DNA of 64,000 bases from Chaetorhynchus papuensis (lineage: Eukaryota > Chordata > Aves > Passeriformes > Rhipiduridae): assembly GCA_013396525.1 (NCBI GenBank), contig VWYX01000013.1, forward strand, positions 95,888 to 159,887, read 5' to 3'. Position 1 is the stretch's first letter. The number at the start of each line of letters is the position of its first letter. The notes under the pieces are model-generated. The model was not told the origin of the DNA. It was given only the letters and a program-made list of their open reading frames with translations, and searched no databases. This document shows positions 38,694 to 52,300 of this stretch, one piece after another. Position numbers and translations under genes: made by a program.

Positions 38694-39029
38694 GTCATAG
38701 AATCACAGAATGGTTTGGGTTGAAAGGAACCTTAGAGATCATCCGGTTCCAAGCCCTGTGGCATGGCCAGGGACACCTTTCACAAGGCCAGCTTGCTCAG
38801 AACCCCATCCAACCTGGACTAGCATTTCCCATACAACTGCTCTGGGCAACCTGTACTTATGTCTGACCACAGTAAAGAATTTCTTCCTAATATCTAATCT
38901 AAACCTACCTTCTTTCAGTTTAAACCTTGTTCCATCACTGTGTGCATGTATAAAAAGTCCCTCTCTAGCTCTTTCACAGGCTCCTCTTAGATACTGAAAG
39001 GCCCCATTAAGGTCCCAAACAACAGCCAT
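38694..39029 (-). mobile_element. CR1 LINE 3' end, antisense, nested inside an older CR1
   Basis: Starts with TCATAGAATCACAGAATGG and GGTTTGGGTTGAAAGGAACC, the reverse complement of the CR1 3' terminus, and includes AAAGAATTTCTTCCTAATAT and a degraded gene-end block up to about 39029. It is a 5'-truncated insertion of about 335 bases. It interrupts the older copy exactly between two copies of CCATCAAATA. The plus and minus open frames at 38710-39029 lie inside it and are not genes. Confidence 0.92.
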
Positions 39030-39039
39030 CCATCAAATA
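39030..39039. repeat. Right copy of 10-bp direct repeat flanking nested CR1
   Basis: Exact match of the left copy at 38684-38693. It is also the natural continuation of the outer CR1 sequence into CACATCTCTCCAATT. Confidence 0.6.
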
Positions 39040-39280
39040 CACATCTCTCCAATTCAGAGAGAAGGATGTTGTAGGAGGCCATGCCAAATGCCTTGCAGAA
39101 TTCCAGGTAGATGACATCTGTAGCTCTTCCTTTGTCCACAGCTTGTTTTACTCTAGTTCCAATAAGTACTCAGCAAATCTCATTTAAGGCATTATATTTA
39201 TAGAATAAAGAAAGGAAAGGGGTGGGAAGCTATGTAGTTTTCTGTACTTAATATTCAGAGGAAAATTAGTCTTGCCTGAA

Positions 39281-39329
39281 AATATGTTTACAAAGAATTA
39301 AACGTTTTATAATATGTTTACAAAGAATT
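39281..39329. repeat. Direct repeat of 19 bp, period 30
   Basis: AATATGTTTACAAAGAATT at 39281-39299 and again at 39311-39329. TGTTTAC is the forkhead-factor core site, so the duplication doubles that motif. Chance in AT-rich DNA cannot be excluded. Confidence 0.9.
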
Positions 39330-41969
39330 TAAAACTTTCTGATCTGTTTATTTTAGAAGGTGGAATGATCCCAGAGGTTTTGTAATTGCACCAAAACCTT
39401 CTTAACCTTTGGCATGTTAAGAGTTTTGTAATAGCTAAACATAATGATGAAGATGGAACAGAGATAGTGACCTGGAAATGAGGCAGGGGGACACACACTG
39501 CGGTAGGGGATGAAACAAAAAATCTTCCTTCACGTGGTCAGTATTACTGCAATAGCTAGGGTTTTGGTACAGTTCTGTAAAACTGATAACTGTATCAAAC
39601 TGTAGGTTCCAAGCCCCCCATTAATCTGCAAACTTTATCTCCATTCCTATGCAATAAAAGCTATTGGAGAGAGAATCACATAAGAGTCAGATACTTACCT
39701 TAACCTTATTAAAGATAATAATGTGGCAAAAGATAATAGCTGTTACACAAGCTAAATTTCATGCATCTCAGAAATCTAGCAGAAATTCCACTGTTTGGAA
39801 ATCTAGTACTCAGTAGCAAAAACGCACTCCATACTGTTGTTCAAAACAAACGAAAAAAAATCCAGCAGAACTGATGTTTACCAGTGTGATCTTGAACTCT
39901 GCCAAGACATCAATCTGTAGCAAAACTGGCACTTTAGGTAATACAAAATTAAGTGAATAACCCCACAATACTCATTCTGCTGTCTATGCAGGAGACTTAA
40001 TGCACCCAAAACACATCTCTATAAAATACATCTCTATTTGTCTTTAGCCTGTACAGAATAAAAGCAACATAGAAATGATGTATTGTCAAATTATATGCTG
40101 CTAAATTTCATAACTGTAATGTTGTGTACTGTGTACAGTCTTCCGCTTCTATACATTTAGCATCATCCGAAGTTATTTATTTCTTTATTATTTGACTGGT
40201 GATAATCCTTAGGGCAAGCTATGTCTAACTAATGACATGTACAATACAGTCTTAAAAGGAGCTGACAATATGTTGGTGTTCTTGAACCACAGTGGGATAT
40301 ATCCTGTGATCAGACTCTTAGGAATGTGGTGAGGGAGTTGATCCAACTTAAAGTCTGTTCAGGCTTTGTAATACAATCTTCATTAAGTTGCTCAAGCAAG
40401 TCTTCCAGTGCACACTTGAAATCACATTATGTCTTCTGTTTTTAAATAATTCCCATGTTATTTTATAAACATCCTCGTTCTTCATATTTCTGGTTTTCAT
40501 GGATCTGAATCTAGACTGAATTTTTTTTGCAGTAAACAAGACTTTTAGAGAACTTAACACCTTTGGAAGAGTATAAAACACTACAGAGGAAATGCGAGCC
40601 TGTGTTTTGAGGTGCTATTTTTAGGAGTAGTGTGGTGGTGAAGAGTGGTTTTATTTTGAGTACTTGCATGTAGGTTTTCTGACCACTGCTGTATGCTGAT
40701 GTCAAATGTGTTTCTTGCTTACAACTATTCTAAGCCAAGCAGAAGTCAGAAAATCTCATATGAACTAATAATAAGAGTACGTAGGAAACTTTGATCATCC
40801 AAGAGCTCTGAGAAAATTAGTAAATATCAATGGAAAGCCTACTGTTGATTCCATTAGGTATTTATTATTTTGAATAAATGGTTTTCAAAAGTGTGTTATT
40901 TGATAAATGGTAGCTGTGGCTTTGTATGTCATAATATAATTCCAGGATATTTTGCCAGTAGTTTACATACAGTAATTATCTCCTTGGCTTTTCTTTAATA
41001 CTTGTGAGAATTTATATTTTTGCCTTCTTTATTTTCTTCTCAACATTTCTATAGGTTGGTAGCTCACCTACAATGAAATAGTTATGCATTCAGCCTAATG
41101 TTTAGTCAAACAGATGCACATAATTGTAAGTGAGAACAAACAGCTGCATTTTGAGTTTTTCTGACCTTTTAGTTCAGTCAAAGATAAGATTGATTAAGTG
41201 TTGATTTTAATATACAAAAAACTACAGTTTATTCACTATAGGCCCAGTTTATGCAATGTATAGGATACATAAATACCCACATACTACAAAATTTTACCTG
41301 AAACTTGATATTGCAATATACTATGTACCATCTTGAAAAAAACTTGCCCTCATCTATATAATATGATTATCATTTACTGGTAAAATTGCAAGATTATCTA
41401 TTTCTTTTCAGCTGTAGTTGTAGAAACATCACAAATAATGAGATAGGGAAATAATTAGTGGGAAAGGAAGTATTTTGGACAGAATATGTAAAGCTCCATA
41501 ATGATTTCTGGGCCTGGGGGAGAGATGAGGAGTCCAGGAAAGTACATCAGTGTAAAACGAAGAACTGTTAGGGCATGAAAAGCAATTAGGAACTTGGATA
41601 CAAATGTTGAAGCCTGGGGAAGAACATTTGTCTTTCATGGTGGATTAAAATGGCTTCATCCATTCACATACTTCCATGTTGTTTTTGTGAATGTGGGAAC
41701 TGATTGCATGACACAAAAAAAATATACTGTGTTATTGAAATAAATACTTAGAGTTGTTAGAAATAATGACAATACACACTATAATATAAAATGTGAGGTT
41801 TCGTATAGTTCTTTTTGAGTGCCTTCTAATTTTTTTTTCTCCTGTACCTAAATTGCATGGGTATACTCTGCTACATTTAATCTGCAGGTAAAACAAAACT
41901 TTCTTTTATGTTATTTAGAAAGTATCACTAATCATGAATTCAAGTTAAATGAGTATTGTCACCTTGCTT

Positions 41970-42012
41970 GGTGGGGTTTTTGGGTTTGGTTCGTCTTTGG
42001 GGTTTTTTGTGA
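41970..42012 (+). repeat. G/T-rich low-complexity tract
   Basis: GGTGGGGTTTTTGGGTTTGG followed by TTCGTCTTTGGGGTTTTTTG. Shares a TTCGT plus TTTGGGGTTTTTT core with the tracts at 32541-32645 and 52771-52870. Confidence 0.8.
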
Positions 42013-43069
42013 CTATTTGTGAAGTGTTTTATAAATAACAGTGTATGAATTGTGGGCATCTGTGCCTGCCAGTTGGCATGCTTTGTAGAGTTTATTAAAC
42101 TTCTTAAAACAACTAAAATTTTATTTTTAAATGAATGAAATCTGCTTAAAGCTGTGTCCTACATTTAAAAAGAAGGCATATAATATTAAGAAATAAATAC
42201 CATTAAGTTTCTTTGAATTATTTGCTTTAAGCTGTATTTTTAAATACACCATCTTGCTCTGAGAGATTGTCTAAACAAACAAAACAGATTTCAAAAGACA
42301 TTTCCTGATTCATTGGTCAGTGACCATAACATTACAGTTGAGAGGATTAAAAGAAGGGTTTTGCTGTATTTCTGAGGCTCATAACCAAGAGCTCAGAAAA
42401 AATTGCTACCAATAAAAAATTATAGAATTTTAAACTGATTTGCAGTGCAGAACTCCTACAGTCTGCTTCCTGAAAATTTGGTCTGTGTTATTTTAGCTTG
42501 AAACACCAAAATCAATAATCAGTTTTAGAAACCATGCCTAAAATTAGGGAAAAACCCAGCAGACTTCAAGGTTCATAATACAGTTTGGGTATAAGCAGAA
42601 TTTTTTTAGTGGCTTAGATCTTCATTAATTTTAGTAATTCTTCTGAAATTTGGAGTAAATATGTATTCTAAATCAAAATGGATAAAATGTGTAAAAGCAT
42701 AAATAAATTCTTACTTTATTACAGCATTTTGAGTAATGCTGTGTCTAAATGTAACTGAAGTTTTTTGGCAATACTACTAGCTTGAAGTTATTTTTGAAAG
42801 AGGAATTATTTTTTTAAGACCCTAATGAAACTACAGAAAGAAAGAGGTAATGTGATGGCTTCTCCTTATATTTTGTTGCGTTATTATAGGTTCTTTCATT
42901 AAAGCATGCTAATACATATTAAATTGAGAAGACTGCATTTGGTATTTGGTGATCTCTAGTTTAGACACCGTGACTTTTGCCGCAATATTTTGTGATGATT
43001 TTATGATCTTAATTAAAGAAAATATTAAAAAATAGGAAGCATTAGAAGTACTGTAGACTGTTAGAGCTG

Positions 43070-43410
43070 TTGTCAGCACTCCAAGTTCTCCTCAAGGTCT
43101 ATCCCATCCTGCCCACATGCCCTGAGGTTCAGGGCTAAACTGTGTACAGCTCCAGCATGGGTACAGCTGCCCAGGAGCTGGCATAGCTGGCTTGAGTTAG
43201 GCAGTGTGAAACAGCTGTGTTGTAAGACAGAGCTGTAAGCTCAGACCTTCGGTCTTTTCCTAAGATGTGTTGTAGGACTGTACCTAGACCTTTACTTTGC
43301 TCTACTGATCGTGACACCACCTCACTGACCTGATGTTAGATGTGCCTCATCCCTGGGGACTAGCCTAGTGATCACAGGGCTATGATTTTCACCCTGACTT
43401 CTTCCAGTTT
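43070..43410. other. GC-richer unclassified block
   Basis: A 340-base patch clearly richer in G and C than its surroundings, without recognisable CR1 sequence and without a convincing open frame. It could be an old repeat, a regulatory element or an exon of a non-coding transcript. I cannot decide. Confidence 0.35.
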
Positions 43411-46400
43411 AGGTTCGTGATATACAAATGTCTATTTGGTAAATATTTTCTTACCTACAATTCTGCACCTCATTAATGTATATGAAAAGAATTGGTTTCT
43501 ATTAAAATTTAATTTAGCCTCCTGTCTTTACTGGAGAGTATAATGATGGCCCACTATAACGCTTCTCTTTTTTGGTTTTGTGATACAAAGAGTAATGCCA
43601 GTGTCGAGGTTTATGTAAGAAAAAACCAAACCAAACCAACAACAGCAACACACCTAGAACCCCCCAAAACCTGGACGTGCAACATACAAGATCTTTAGTT
43701 TCAGCTTACAAGTATTTGTCAGATTCTTAAAGAAATAAAAAAAATTGTAAAATGCTTTCTGGATCTTAAGCACTGACATTTGCTTTCTTTCTGTAGCCAT
43801 GGATGGTTAGCAACGACAGGTCCTCAATATCCTTTTTCCTTCAGTGCAATTGTTCTCTCTCACACTGCAGTATAAAGGCTGGATGTCTTGTGTGGTTATC
43901 TTCCCTTATGAGGGCGCTGTGTAGCAGGGTGCTTTCTTTTCTCTCTATTGTATATTTATCTAAGGAAGGAGGAGGCCTGTTCCTGTTAATTAGCGAGAAC
44001 AGACAATACTTTCTATATACAGTAACCTGAGAACAGAAAGAGTCCATTTCATGTGGATGCCTTTTTCTTTATTTTTTTTTTTTTTGTTAAAGCGTTTCAG
44101 CTACGTTCAGCTATGTCAGGGTCTCTGCCAAAGTTGCTATAGAGGAACAAGGCTTTGAAATGCTCTAAGAATTCTGGTACTGCTTTTAATAAATGAAAAT
44201 AGCTATCAGTAATGCATTAGTGCATTATAGGACTTTCAAATCACTGCACCCAGACTGTGATGAATCACAGTATGAAGTGAGAATAAATGTGCTGAAAAAC
44301 GCAGTGAGAGTCTGTTTGCTCTTGCCATGTTAACTTCAACTGAAAATAGTGTTTTAGAAACATGGAAGGAAGCTCTTACCTTAATTTTCAAGATACACTA
44401 TTGAAAAGGGATTGTAAATCACCTAATCTAAAGCTTTATTGTAATGAGCAACCTGTCCTCTGATACTGTCCATAAATTGATGAAATTTCCTTTATAGCTT
44501 TAATCCTGAAACCTTTGTACTATGTACACATGTCTAAAGTATCTTTCCAACTATAGACTAACTGTATGTACTTCATATCTTTGTGGTCACAATACAGCAA
44601 CGAGGGTACTAGGAATTAATTCCTTTGGGTTGCAATAGCAATACAGAAGAGGATGTTTCCCTGTTCATGCTGGTATCCTATTTCAAGTTCACAGAAAAAT
44701 CCTTAGAAATGGAATTGTGATATAGCTTCTCCTTCATTCTCAGTCATTTGTCGGAAGGCACTTGATAGGTGCTGATTTTCACATTCTGAAACAAGTTCTC
44801 ATACAGACAGCACACTTAATTTTGGACACTTGTGAAAACAAATTGCTTGCAGAACGCACTGCACATGAACCTTTACATGCAGCTGATTTTTCTGGTATCA
44901 GAAGAATCTGGTTAAATACTTAAAGTAGTAATTAAGTGCCATGATTGATAAATGACCAGTAGCATTGCATCATCTATTAATAGAGCATACTGCAGTACAG
45001 ACACATAGTCATATTGATTTCACTACGTTGTGTTAGTGACCAGACCCTAAAAAAATAACTGTTATATCCACAATAACTAATTAAAATTACAAATTCGTAG
45101 TGGAATGTATTTCCTACATCCTTGTGTATAAACTATTGTCTTTCTAAATCCCTCATTATTTAACAGAGGAAAGCCATTTACTGAATTTGCCAAAGTAATA
45201 GATTAAAAGCAGCCAAACTGCATTTTGATAAGAATACTGTCTCAATAATAATGTGGACAGATCTGTACTAGGACCATATCCATGAAACAAAGTATTCCAG
45301 TCTAAGCATATAAAACTGACTTGATCTTGTAGCTTAACTTGGGCAATTTTTCGTTTGGGGACTGATTCTTTCTTAACATGGAAATTTAATATAATGCAAT
45401 GTTTTCTGGGTGACATTAAAAGCGGTTCTATTTTTCTTGGCTTAATCATTATTGATGATGAAAAAAGCAATGACAAAAAAATATATAAAATCACTGTAGA
45501 AATTTCTGACCAAAGGAGAAATGAAAAAAGCTGGAAAGCAATTAAGGATATGAAACTATTGTAAGGATTATGAATGTTGTAGATTACCCTGGGTTATACC
45601 ACTCCATAAAAGTGATTCTCATCCCTATATCTGTAACCATTTCAGGGAAAAAAAAAAACCTTCTGTAAAAACTCCTGAGTAGTTTCTATGCTCTGAAGAA
45701 TATAAAAATCCCTCAGACAGGATAGTATCGTTTTTCCCGAAACCATACATTCATTACTTTTCCATCAGAAAACTTAGACAACTGGTGTGTAAAATGTTCT
45801 TTCCTACTTAACCTGCCAACAGCGGCACATACTGTAGAAACTACTTGATGATGTCAAAGGAAAAGCACTTTGATGTAAGGAACATCCGATTTATGATCTC
45901 CTTTTTCATTTTGCAAGATCTCCTGCCAACTCTAAAAAAAGATTTCTCTCTTTCAAAAAGATTTGGTAATACTAGAAACATGAAATCTCATAGTAACTCA
46001 TTTTCTGTGTTAATGCAAATCACATCTCTTCCCAGGATATTTATGGTGCTTTCTTAGCTCAGCATCGGTCTGACCAAAAGTACGTGGTCTATTTTAGGTG
46101 CTGAAAGAGGGACTGAGGGAAGAGAGATTTATTGCAGGTTCAGAGGTAGGAGCCCAGGAAATTACTTCAGAATAGATGAAATACCTATTAAGTACAACCA
46201 GTTCTCTTGCTTCAAACATCAATTAGAGATTTAATGTTTTCCCTAAAGATTGAAGTAGTTTTATTTTGGGGGCATTGATCTACTGCAACTGTATACAATT
46301 AACTAATACTAGATGAATAAACATCAGTGTAGGTAAATTTTATAATTTCTATCTTCAGCAAGTAAATAGGAAATGCAAGTAAACATGGCCTGTTAATTTA

Positions 46401-48149
46401 ATGTTTAGATTAGTAAAAGTAATATAATCATTAACACAGGGTAATATTTATGTTTGAATGTTTAACATTTAGTTTTCTATTTTTTTATAATTCAGTCAGG
46501 GAGAAATGAATATGCTGGAACAAAATTAAATACACCAAAAATGTGGAAGAAGAAGTTATTAAATGGCTTTTGAAAAATTACGGTTAATTTTCCTAATGTT
46601 GTAATTTTAAAAATTATAATTGCCATACAATGTTAAGCTTCATTACACAGAATTGTAATTTTTACTATGTGTGGGTCTTTTGTTTTTCAGCATAGAAATA
46701 AAATTCACACAGATGTCATTCAGCACTTTAAAATCACTAGAAAAATATGTGTCAGGCAATTGTATCTCTATAGCCACTTAACGATTTTAACTAAGGATTT
46801 TCTGTTGTTTAGAATTTGAGATTTGAAGTTGTATTCTTTCTTTATTTTGTCACTATTAATTCAATGTTTTTTTTAAATATTTGGTTTATATTTAATGTAA
46901 GTGAAGTTCTCTAGGAAAATGCACATATCAATACATGTACACTCTTCGAAAAATTTTTTTTTTTTTAAATATGGAGCAAATTACTGGCTTTTTAGTCTGT
47001 CCTGTTTGTTGCCTGTTACTAAGAAAAGAGCCTCTAGCACATATCACTATGTTCAGGTAGTTTACCTCAGCTGATATATATAGCTCCTGATCATAAATAG
47101 GAAATTATTGTATGTAGATGAAAAAATAAGATACAAGAAACGTATTTCACATCCTGTTAAATATTTTTAAGTTTTTCTTAAATAAGTGTTAAATAAGAAT
47201 TTGTTTTAATGGAGCACTGACTTTGAAAATACAATGAAAGAAGAATATCATCTCATTAAAGCCTAATTTCATTTTAAGTAAAGGGATATCAGGCTGAAAT
47301 TTTTATCGTATTATGATTTTACAGTTTTCTGTACATGGATTACTTTACTGCACAACTTTTAATACTCATGCTCTATACTGACAAGAATACTTAGACTTAA
47401 TGTTTCATGTGAAGTAGTTGGTCTATGAAGTTTTTTTTCCACAGTTCCTCCCAAAAATCTATTGGATTTTTACTTACAAGTAGGGTGTTTGAAGTAGTGG
47501 TTTTCTTGCACCAATATTTTGAATATTTCAGTCCTGCAGAAACTGACATGAACAATGTGTTGCTGTCACGAGGAAGAGGAGAATCCAAGGCACTGTACTG
47601 TTAAAGAGAATAGTTAACAGTAATGGTACAAACAGTGCTTAAAGAACCTTAAAGTAGTTTCCAAACAAATCTGTTCTGTATTTCCTTCAGTGCTCATCTT
47701 TTTAGTATTAAGGACTGAAAAGATAAACTCACTCTGTGGGAGTTCTTCATTCAGCTTCTTGGAATCTTTATTTCTGTCTCACTGATTTTTCTTTAATTGG
47801 AGCCAATACAGAGGGGAAATATTTTTGAAGAGTAGTTAAACAATTTGTTTACACTGGTTTAATCAATTGTAATAATTTCTCTATAGCTCTTGCATGTCAC
47901 CTTTTGTTATTTATGCATGGGTACTGTTATTGGCCTTGTCATAGAGGACTGTGTGGTTACTAGTCATGGGCAGAGATTTGTGTTATATGCCCTGCTATAC
48001 TGATGGCTCTCTAGATTAAAATCTAGAATCAAGAGATGGTACATTTTTTCACATAGAAATATCCTTTATACCCTCAATATTTATTTCAGTTATGTTTCTT
48101 CAATTCAAAATCTCTTTTCGCTTACAGCATTATACCCCTAACTCCCACC

Positions 48150-48377
48150 ATGGTTTAGATTGGATATTAGGAAAACTTTCCTTATTGAAAGAGTGACCAA
48201 ACATAGAATAGGCTGCCAAGGGAAGTGGTTGAGTCACCATCCCTGCAGGTGTTTTAAAGATGAGTACACGTGGCACTTAAGGACATGGCTTAGCGGTGGA
48301 CCTGGTTAACCATTAGCTTAACAGTTGGACTTGATGATCTGAAGGGTCTTTTCTGGCCTAAATGGTTCTGTGATTTA
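48150..48377 (+). mobile_element. CR1 LINE 3' end, sense
   Basis: Starts at TTTAGATTGGATATTAGGAA (ORF2 C-terminal RLDIRK-type coding) and runs through GGCTGCCAAGGGAAGTGGTT and TTGGACTTGATGATCTGAAG to a decayed terminus GGTTCTGTGATT. A 5'-truncated copy of about 230 bases. The next CR1 lies 106 bases downstream in the opposite orientation. Confidence 0.93.
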
Positions 48378-48483
48378 ACTCCTAGTTAAATTAGAAGATC
48401 CCTCACTGTGAAGAAATGACTGTTGAAATCATACAGCAAACAGACCAAAACTAAACCGTGAAAAATACTGCTGCCAGTATTTT

Positions 48484-49345
48484 CACAGAATCAAAAAAGT
48501 TGGAAGGGACCCACAAGGATCATCAAGTCAAACTCCTGGCCCTGCACAGAGGAGCCCCAACAATCACACCATGTGCCTGAGATTGTTGTCAAACACTTCT
48601 GGAACTCTCTCAGGCTGGGTGATGTGACCATGCAGCTGTAGGTGAGGTCTCCCATCAGTCTCCTCTTCTCCAGGCTGAAGAGATCAAGTGACCTCAGCCA
48701 CTCCTTACACAGCTTTCCCTCAAGGGCCTTCACCATCCTTGTTGCCCTCCTTTGGACACTCTCTAGTAGCTTAATATCTTCCTTACATTGTGGTGCCCAA
48801 AACTGCCCCCAGCACTCGAGGTGAGGCTGCCTCAGTGCAGATCAGAGTGGGACAATGCCCTCCCTTGCCCAGCTGGCGATGCTGTGCCTGATACACCCCA
48901 GGACACAGTTGTCCCTCTAGGCTGTTGCACCACTACTGACTCAGGTTCAGCTTTCTGTCAACCAGGACCCCCAGGTCCCTTTCCGTGGTGCTGTCTTCCA
49001 GCATCTCATTCCTCAGTCTGCACATACTTCCAGGGTTGCCCCATCTCAAGTGCAGAATCCAGCACTTTCCTTTGTTAAACTTCATTTGGTTGCTGATTAC
49101 CCAATCCTCTAATTGTTAAGGTCTCTCTACAGGGCCTCCCTGCCTTTGAGCGAGTCGACAGCTCCTCCCAGTTTTGTATCATCTGTGAATTTGCTTAGTA
49201 TCCCTTCCAGTCCTGTGTCCAAGTCATTTATGAAGATGCTGAAGAGCACAGGGCCAAGGATGGAACCCTGTGGAGCCCCACTAGTGACAGTTCACCAGTC
49301 TGATGTCATCCCATTCACTGTAACTGTTAGTACCTGACCCATGAG
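48484..49345 (-). mobile_element. CR1 LINE 3' part, antisense
   Basis: The plus strand reads as the reverse complement of CR1: CACAGAATCAAAAAAGTTGG at the element's 3' end, then CTCTTCTCCAGGCTGAAGAG, CCTTGTTGCCCTCCTTTGGA, GACCCCCAGGTCCCTTTCC and GATGCTGAAGAGCACAGGGC. About 860 bases with broken frames. All open frames on either strand between 48490 and 49340 are products of this element. It belongs to a different CR1 group from the copies at 6.5 kb and 38.7 kb. Confidence 0.95.
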
Positions 49346-52300
49346 CTAAAGCACACATATTCATACACAAATATGATGAGCCTTGGTTCTTGGAGAAGTT
49401 ATATTCTGGGAGAGAAGAGATTGAAAGATGTGCGTGTTACTTATGTATTGTAGTTGCACATTTCAGAGAAACTTAGAAGGTTGTGATTTGACAGAGAAGC
49501 CTGCATAGTAACAGGATTTATTTTTTTTAAACATTAGTGTTTTGCCTTTGGAAGACTATATTTAGCGATGAAAAGTTGTAATTTGACAGCCTGAAGTATT
49601 AATGAATTTGCTTTCTGAGAAGTACTAGAAGTAGGATTTTAAGAGAGTACTCTGAACTGCCTGAAATCTCGCTTTCTGGGGCTTTCATTAAATGACTTTT
49701 AGCAGGTGGAGATAGGAAATGCACATTTATTAAGGGCTTTTTTTTTAATATAAAGTTCTCATCTTTTTCAAGTGTAAATAAAAATTTTTAATGTGTGTGT
49801 GTGTAGCTGTATGTATAAAACGTGTATTTATGTTGGAAATGCATCTTTTTGTGACCCAAATAACAGGAAAGACATCAGAGAAGCTTGAGACAATGAACGC
49901 AGAGTATCATAGGCTATTCCCTACTCTCCCCAACTCTGTTCTAGGTGATTAAGTGCCAGGCTCCTAAGTACTCTTACATGGCTGAATAGTGGCAGAAAAA
50001 TAAAACATTACTTCTCGTATTTCAAAACCCCATTGTAGTAAGAGGAAACGCCAATATATTGACTCAAGAAACCATATGAATAGAAAATACGAAAGCTACT
50101 TCAGGTCCACAAGCAAAAGAATACATTTCAGTAGATCATATATATGTGCTGGCAAAACATAGATGGCCTTGCTTATGTTTATGTAGATTAATAGGATAGT
50201 TAGAAATAACTTGAAAAAAAATATTAATCTACAATTTACAGATTTATGATTTCTTCCTATCATTTTACACTATCAAAGAGTAAGAAAGGGAAAAACTGAA
50301 TCTGGTTTTGCTGCTTAATAACGTGCCTAGAGTGATGTTTGCTTATGTCTCATGTTAAGTGAGAGTTACACACTACACATTATTTGGATATCTTCTGGGT
50401 ATTTTTCCTATAAAATTGCCTCAAATCTAGTTTTTATGTCACAGCTGGTTATCAAAGTTCATTTTTGTCTCTTTCAGACTTTTGAGACTGAATATTTTTA
50501 TTACCCACACTAATGTCAAATTTTGTTGTTGAATAGTCTTTACCTCAAGACCATCTGCAAATTCTACAGATTGAATAATTACACTTCTAATTTCTCCTCT
50601 CTGGACTGTTGCTCATGCCAAGGTATTTTAGTGGAGGTGATCGATATTGTGTAGCCCAAATCCAGAGAGGATTGTATCCATGATCTCTGAGTGTGCCATG
50701 ATGACATTTCCTGAGTAATTTTTCAAGTCATTCTTCATGCATTCTAATATACTCATTGCTTTCTTAATCATATTCAAACTCAGGAAAATTAACAAAAAAA
50801 TCTATATTGTTTCTCAGCTTTCTAGCCAGTTAATTTAGATGCCTTTGAAGTGTCGTAGTAGTCTAAGCTTTTCCTCGGTTTTCAATTGACTGCATCAGTG
50901 TCTATGATTTTGTCACAAAATATTCTGAACTAACATGATCAATTTTGGGGAAATTTTGAAATACAGCATATTGGCTTCTCTGACCTTTGTGTTCTGTGAA
51001 GCTGCATATCAAACATTTTAAATAATATTTAAGGAAAGGTGATATCTCATTAAGAAAAGCACAAGGTGGAGAATTTTCTTTTTTTAAAAAGGTACTCTCT
51101 GGGTGCTGTCAAGTACATGCTTGTCTTTCATGTGCTATGATGCAATCCATTTAAATTTTTAACTTTTACAGTAAATAACTACCCTATTTAAAAAGATTTA
51201 TTGGGGTTTTTTTGAATGATGAACCTGTTTTGAGATCGCTGCTGGCAAAATAACATGGTACTAAATGTTCCGTGTTGCCTTTTATGTAGACTAGCTACGT
51301 AAAGCACATGGAACTATTTGAAAATAGTCGCGACTGTCCGAAGTCTGTGGGACAATATGTAAAATGTTTTAAGACATTAATGCTAGGACATGTGGGATCC
51401 ATGTTAATAAATACAGTTTGCTGCACTTATGTCTATTGGACTATTTATTTTTCCTCTGGCAATGAAGGTTCAGTTTTTTGGTGTCAAGTCTGTCTTTTTC
51501 ATAATATTCAAAGTTAGCTGGCTTTCTAAAAGGGAATACTTTCAGAAAACAGTTTCTGCCTAAATATTTCCACAATCATGTTCCTGCAAACTTCTTTTAC
51601 ACAAGCCAGTTTATTCTCTAATGTAGAATTAATTGAACCTGGATACATCTGTTTCTTAGACAGTGAAAACATAAAAAGGATAAAAATACCAATAGTTATT
51701 TCAGAATGTAATTTGTTAATTAATTCAGTTTTATTGTATTTCTATTTTCTTTACAGTATTTATTTACATATATTCTTCCTCAGATTAATGTGAAGTTGAC
51801 ATATAAATACAATGGGTGTGAGCATATGACTCAACAAATGATAATATTTTAGGCAAGAAAGTATTACCTTGAGCAAAAAGAAGGAATTTCTCGTAGTTTA
51901 AACATTAATTGACAAAATATTTTTAATTTTAGATTGACTGTGCTTACTCAAACTTTTTTTGTGGCTATATATAGCCCAGTGTTCCCTGCAGAATCCTGAT
52001 TAGGCAAGTATATTTTAAGAGCAAAAACTGCCTGTCCTTAAAGACGACTGTACCTGTCATTGAGACAACCAATTTTGTAGCTAATGTGAAAACTTCTTAG
52101 GGATAGATTATAAAAAGAACAAAGATTCTTGTAATGAGAGAGCATTCCACTAATATATCAAACCTGAAACTAATGATTAACTCCATTCTTTATTGGATAA
52201 TTTTAATGACTTTTAGTATGGCTTCAAGACATAACACATACAGTCATTTTCAGATTTCTCATTTTTATAGCCATCAGCAGACTATATCTTAATGGCATTC

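Larger units (their letters stand above)
38371..39165 (-). mobile_element. CR1 LINE fragment, antisense, split by a second CR1
   Basis: The plus strand shows the reverse complement of CR1 ORF2: GGCCTTGTTGTACCTCATGAG at the left, CACTGACTTGGTGTTGTCTGC (the strand opposite the F-A-D-D region), then the downstream ORF2 blocks CAGTATGGACCCTTGAGGGA and ACCATCCAGCCAGTTTC. The sequence is interrupted at 38694 and resumes at 39030 with CCATCAAATACACATCTCTCC and CAGGTAGATGACATCTGTAGC, which continue the same CR1 consensus order. The outer copy is therefore the older insertion. Its right boundary, about 39165, is indistinct. Confidence 0.92.
39166..48149. other. AT-rich non-coding stretch
   Basis: No supported gene. 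It includes a 30-bp-period direct repeat (39281-39329), a G/T-rich tract (41970-42012) and a GC-richer unclassified block at about 43070-43410. The minus-strand segment near 40320-40510 has open frames in two phases that do not join, so it is not annotated. Confidence 0.6.

Noticed and set aside
40320..40581. Minus-strand exon-like segment with two coding-looking phases
   Set aside because: One phase is interrupted by TAA and the two phases cannot be joined without a frameshift. No convincing acceptor-donor pair was found.
50540..50770. Possible very old CR1/L3-like fragment (GACCATCTGCAAATTCTACA)
   Set aside because: A single short resemblance without collinear blocks; cannot be supported without a repeat library.
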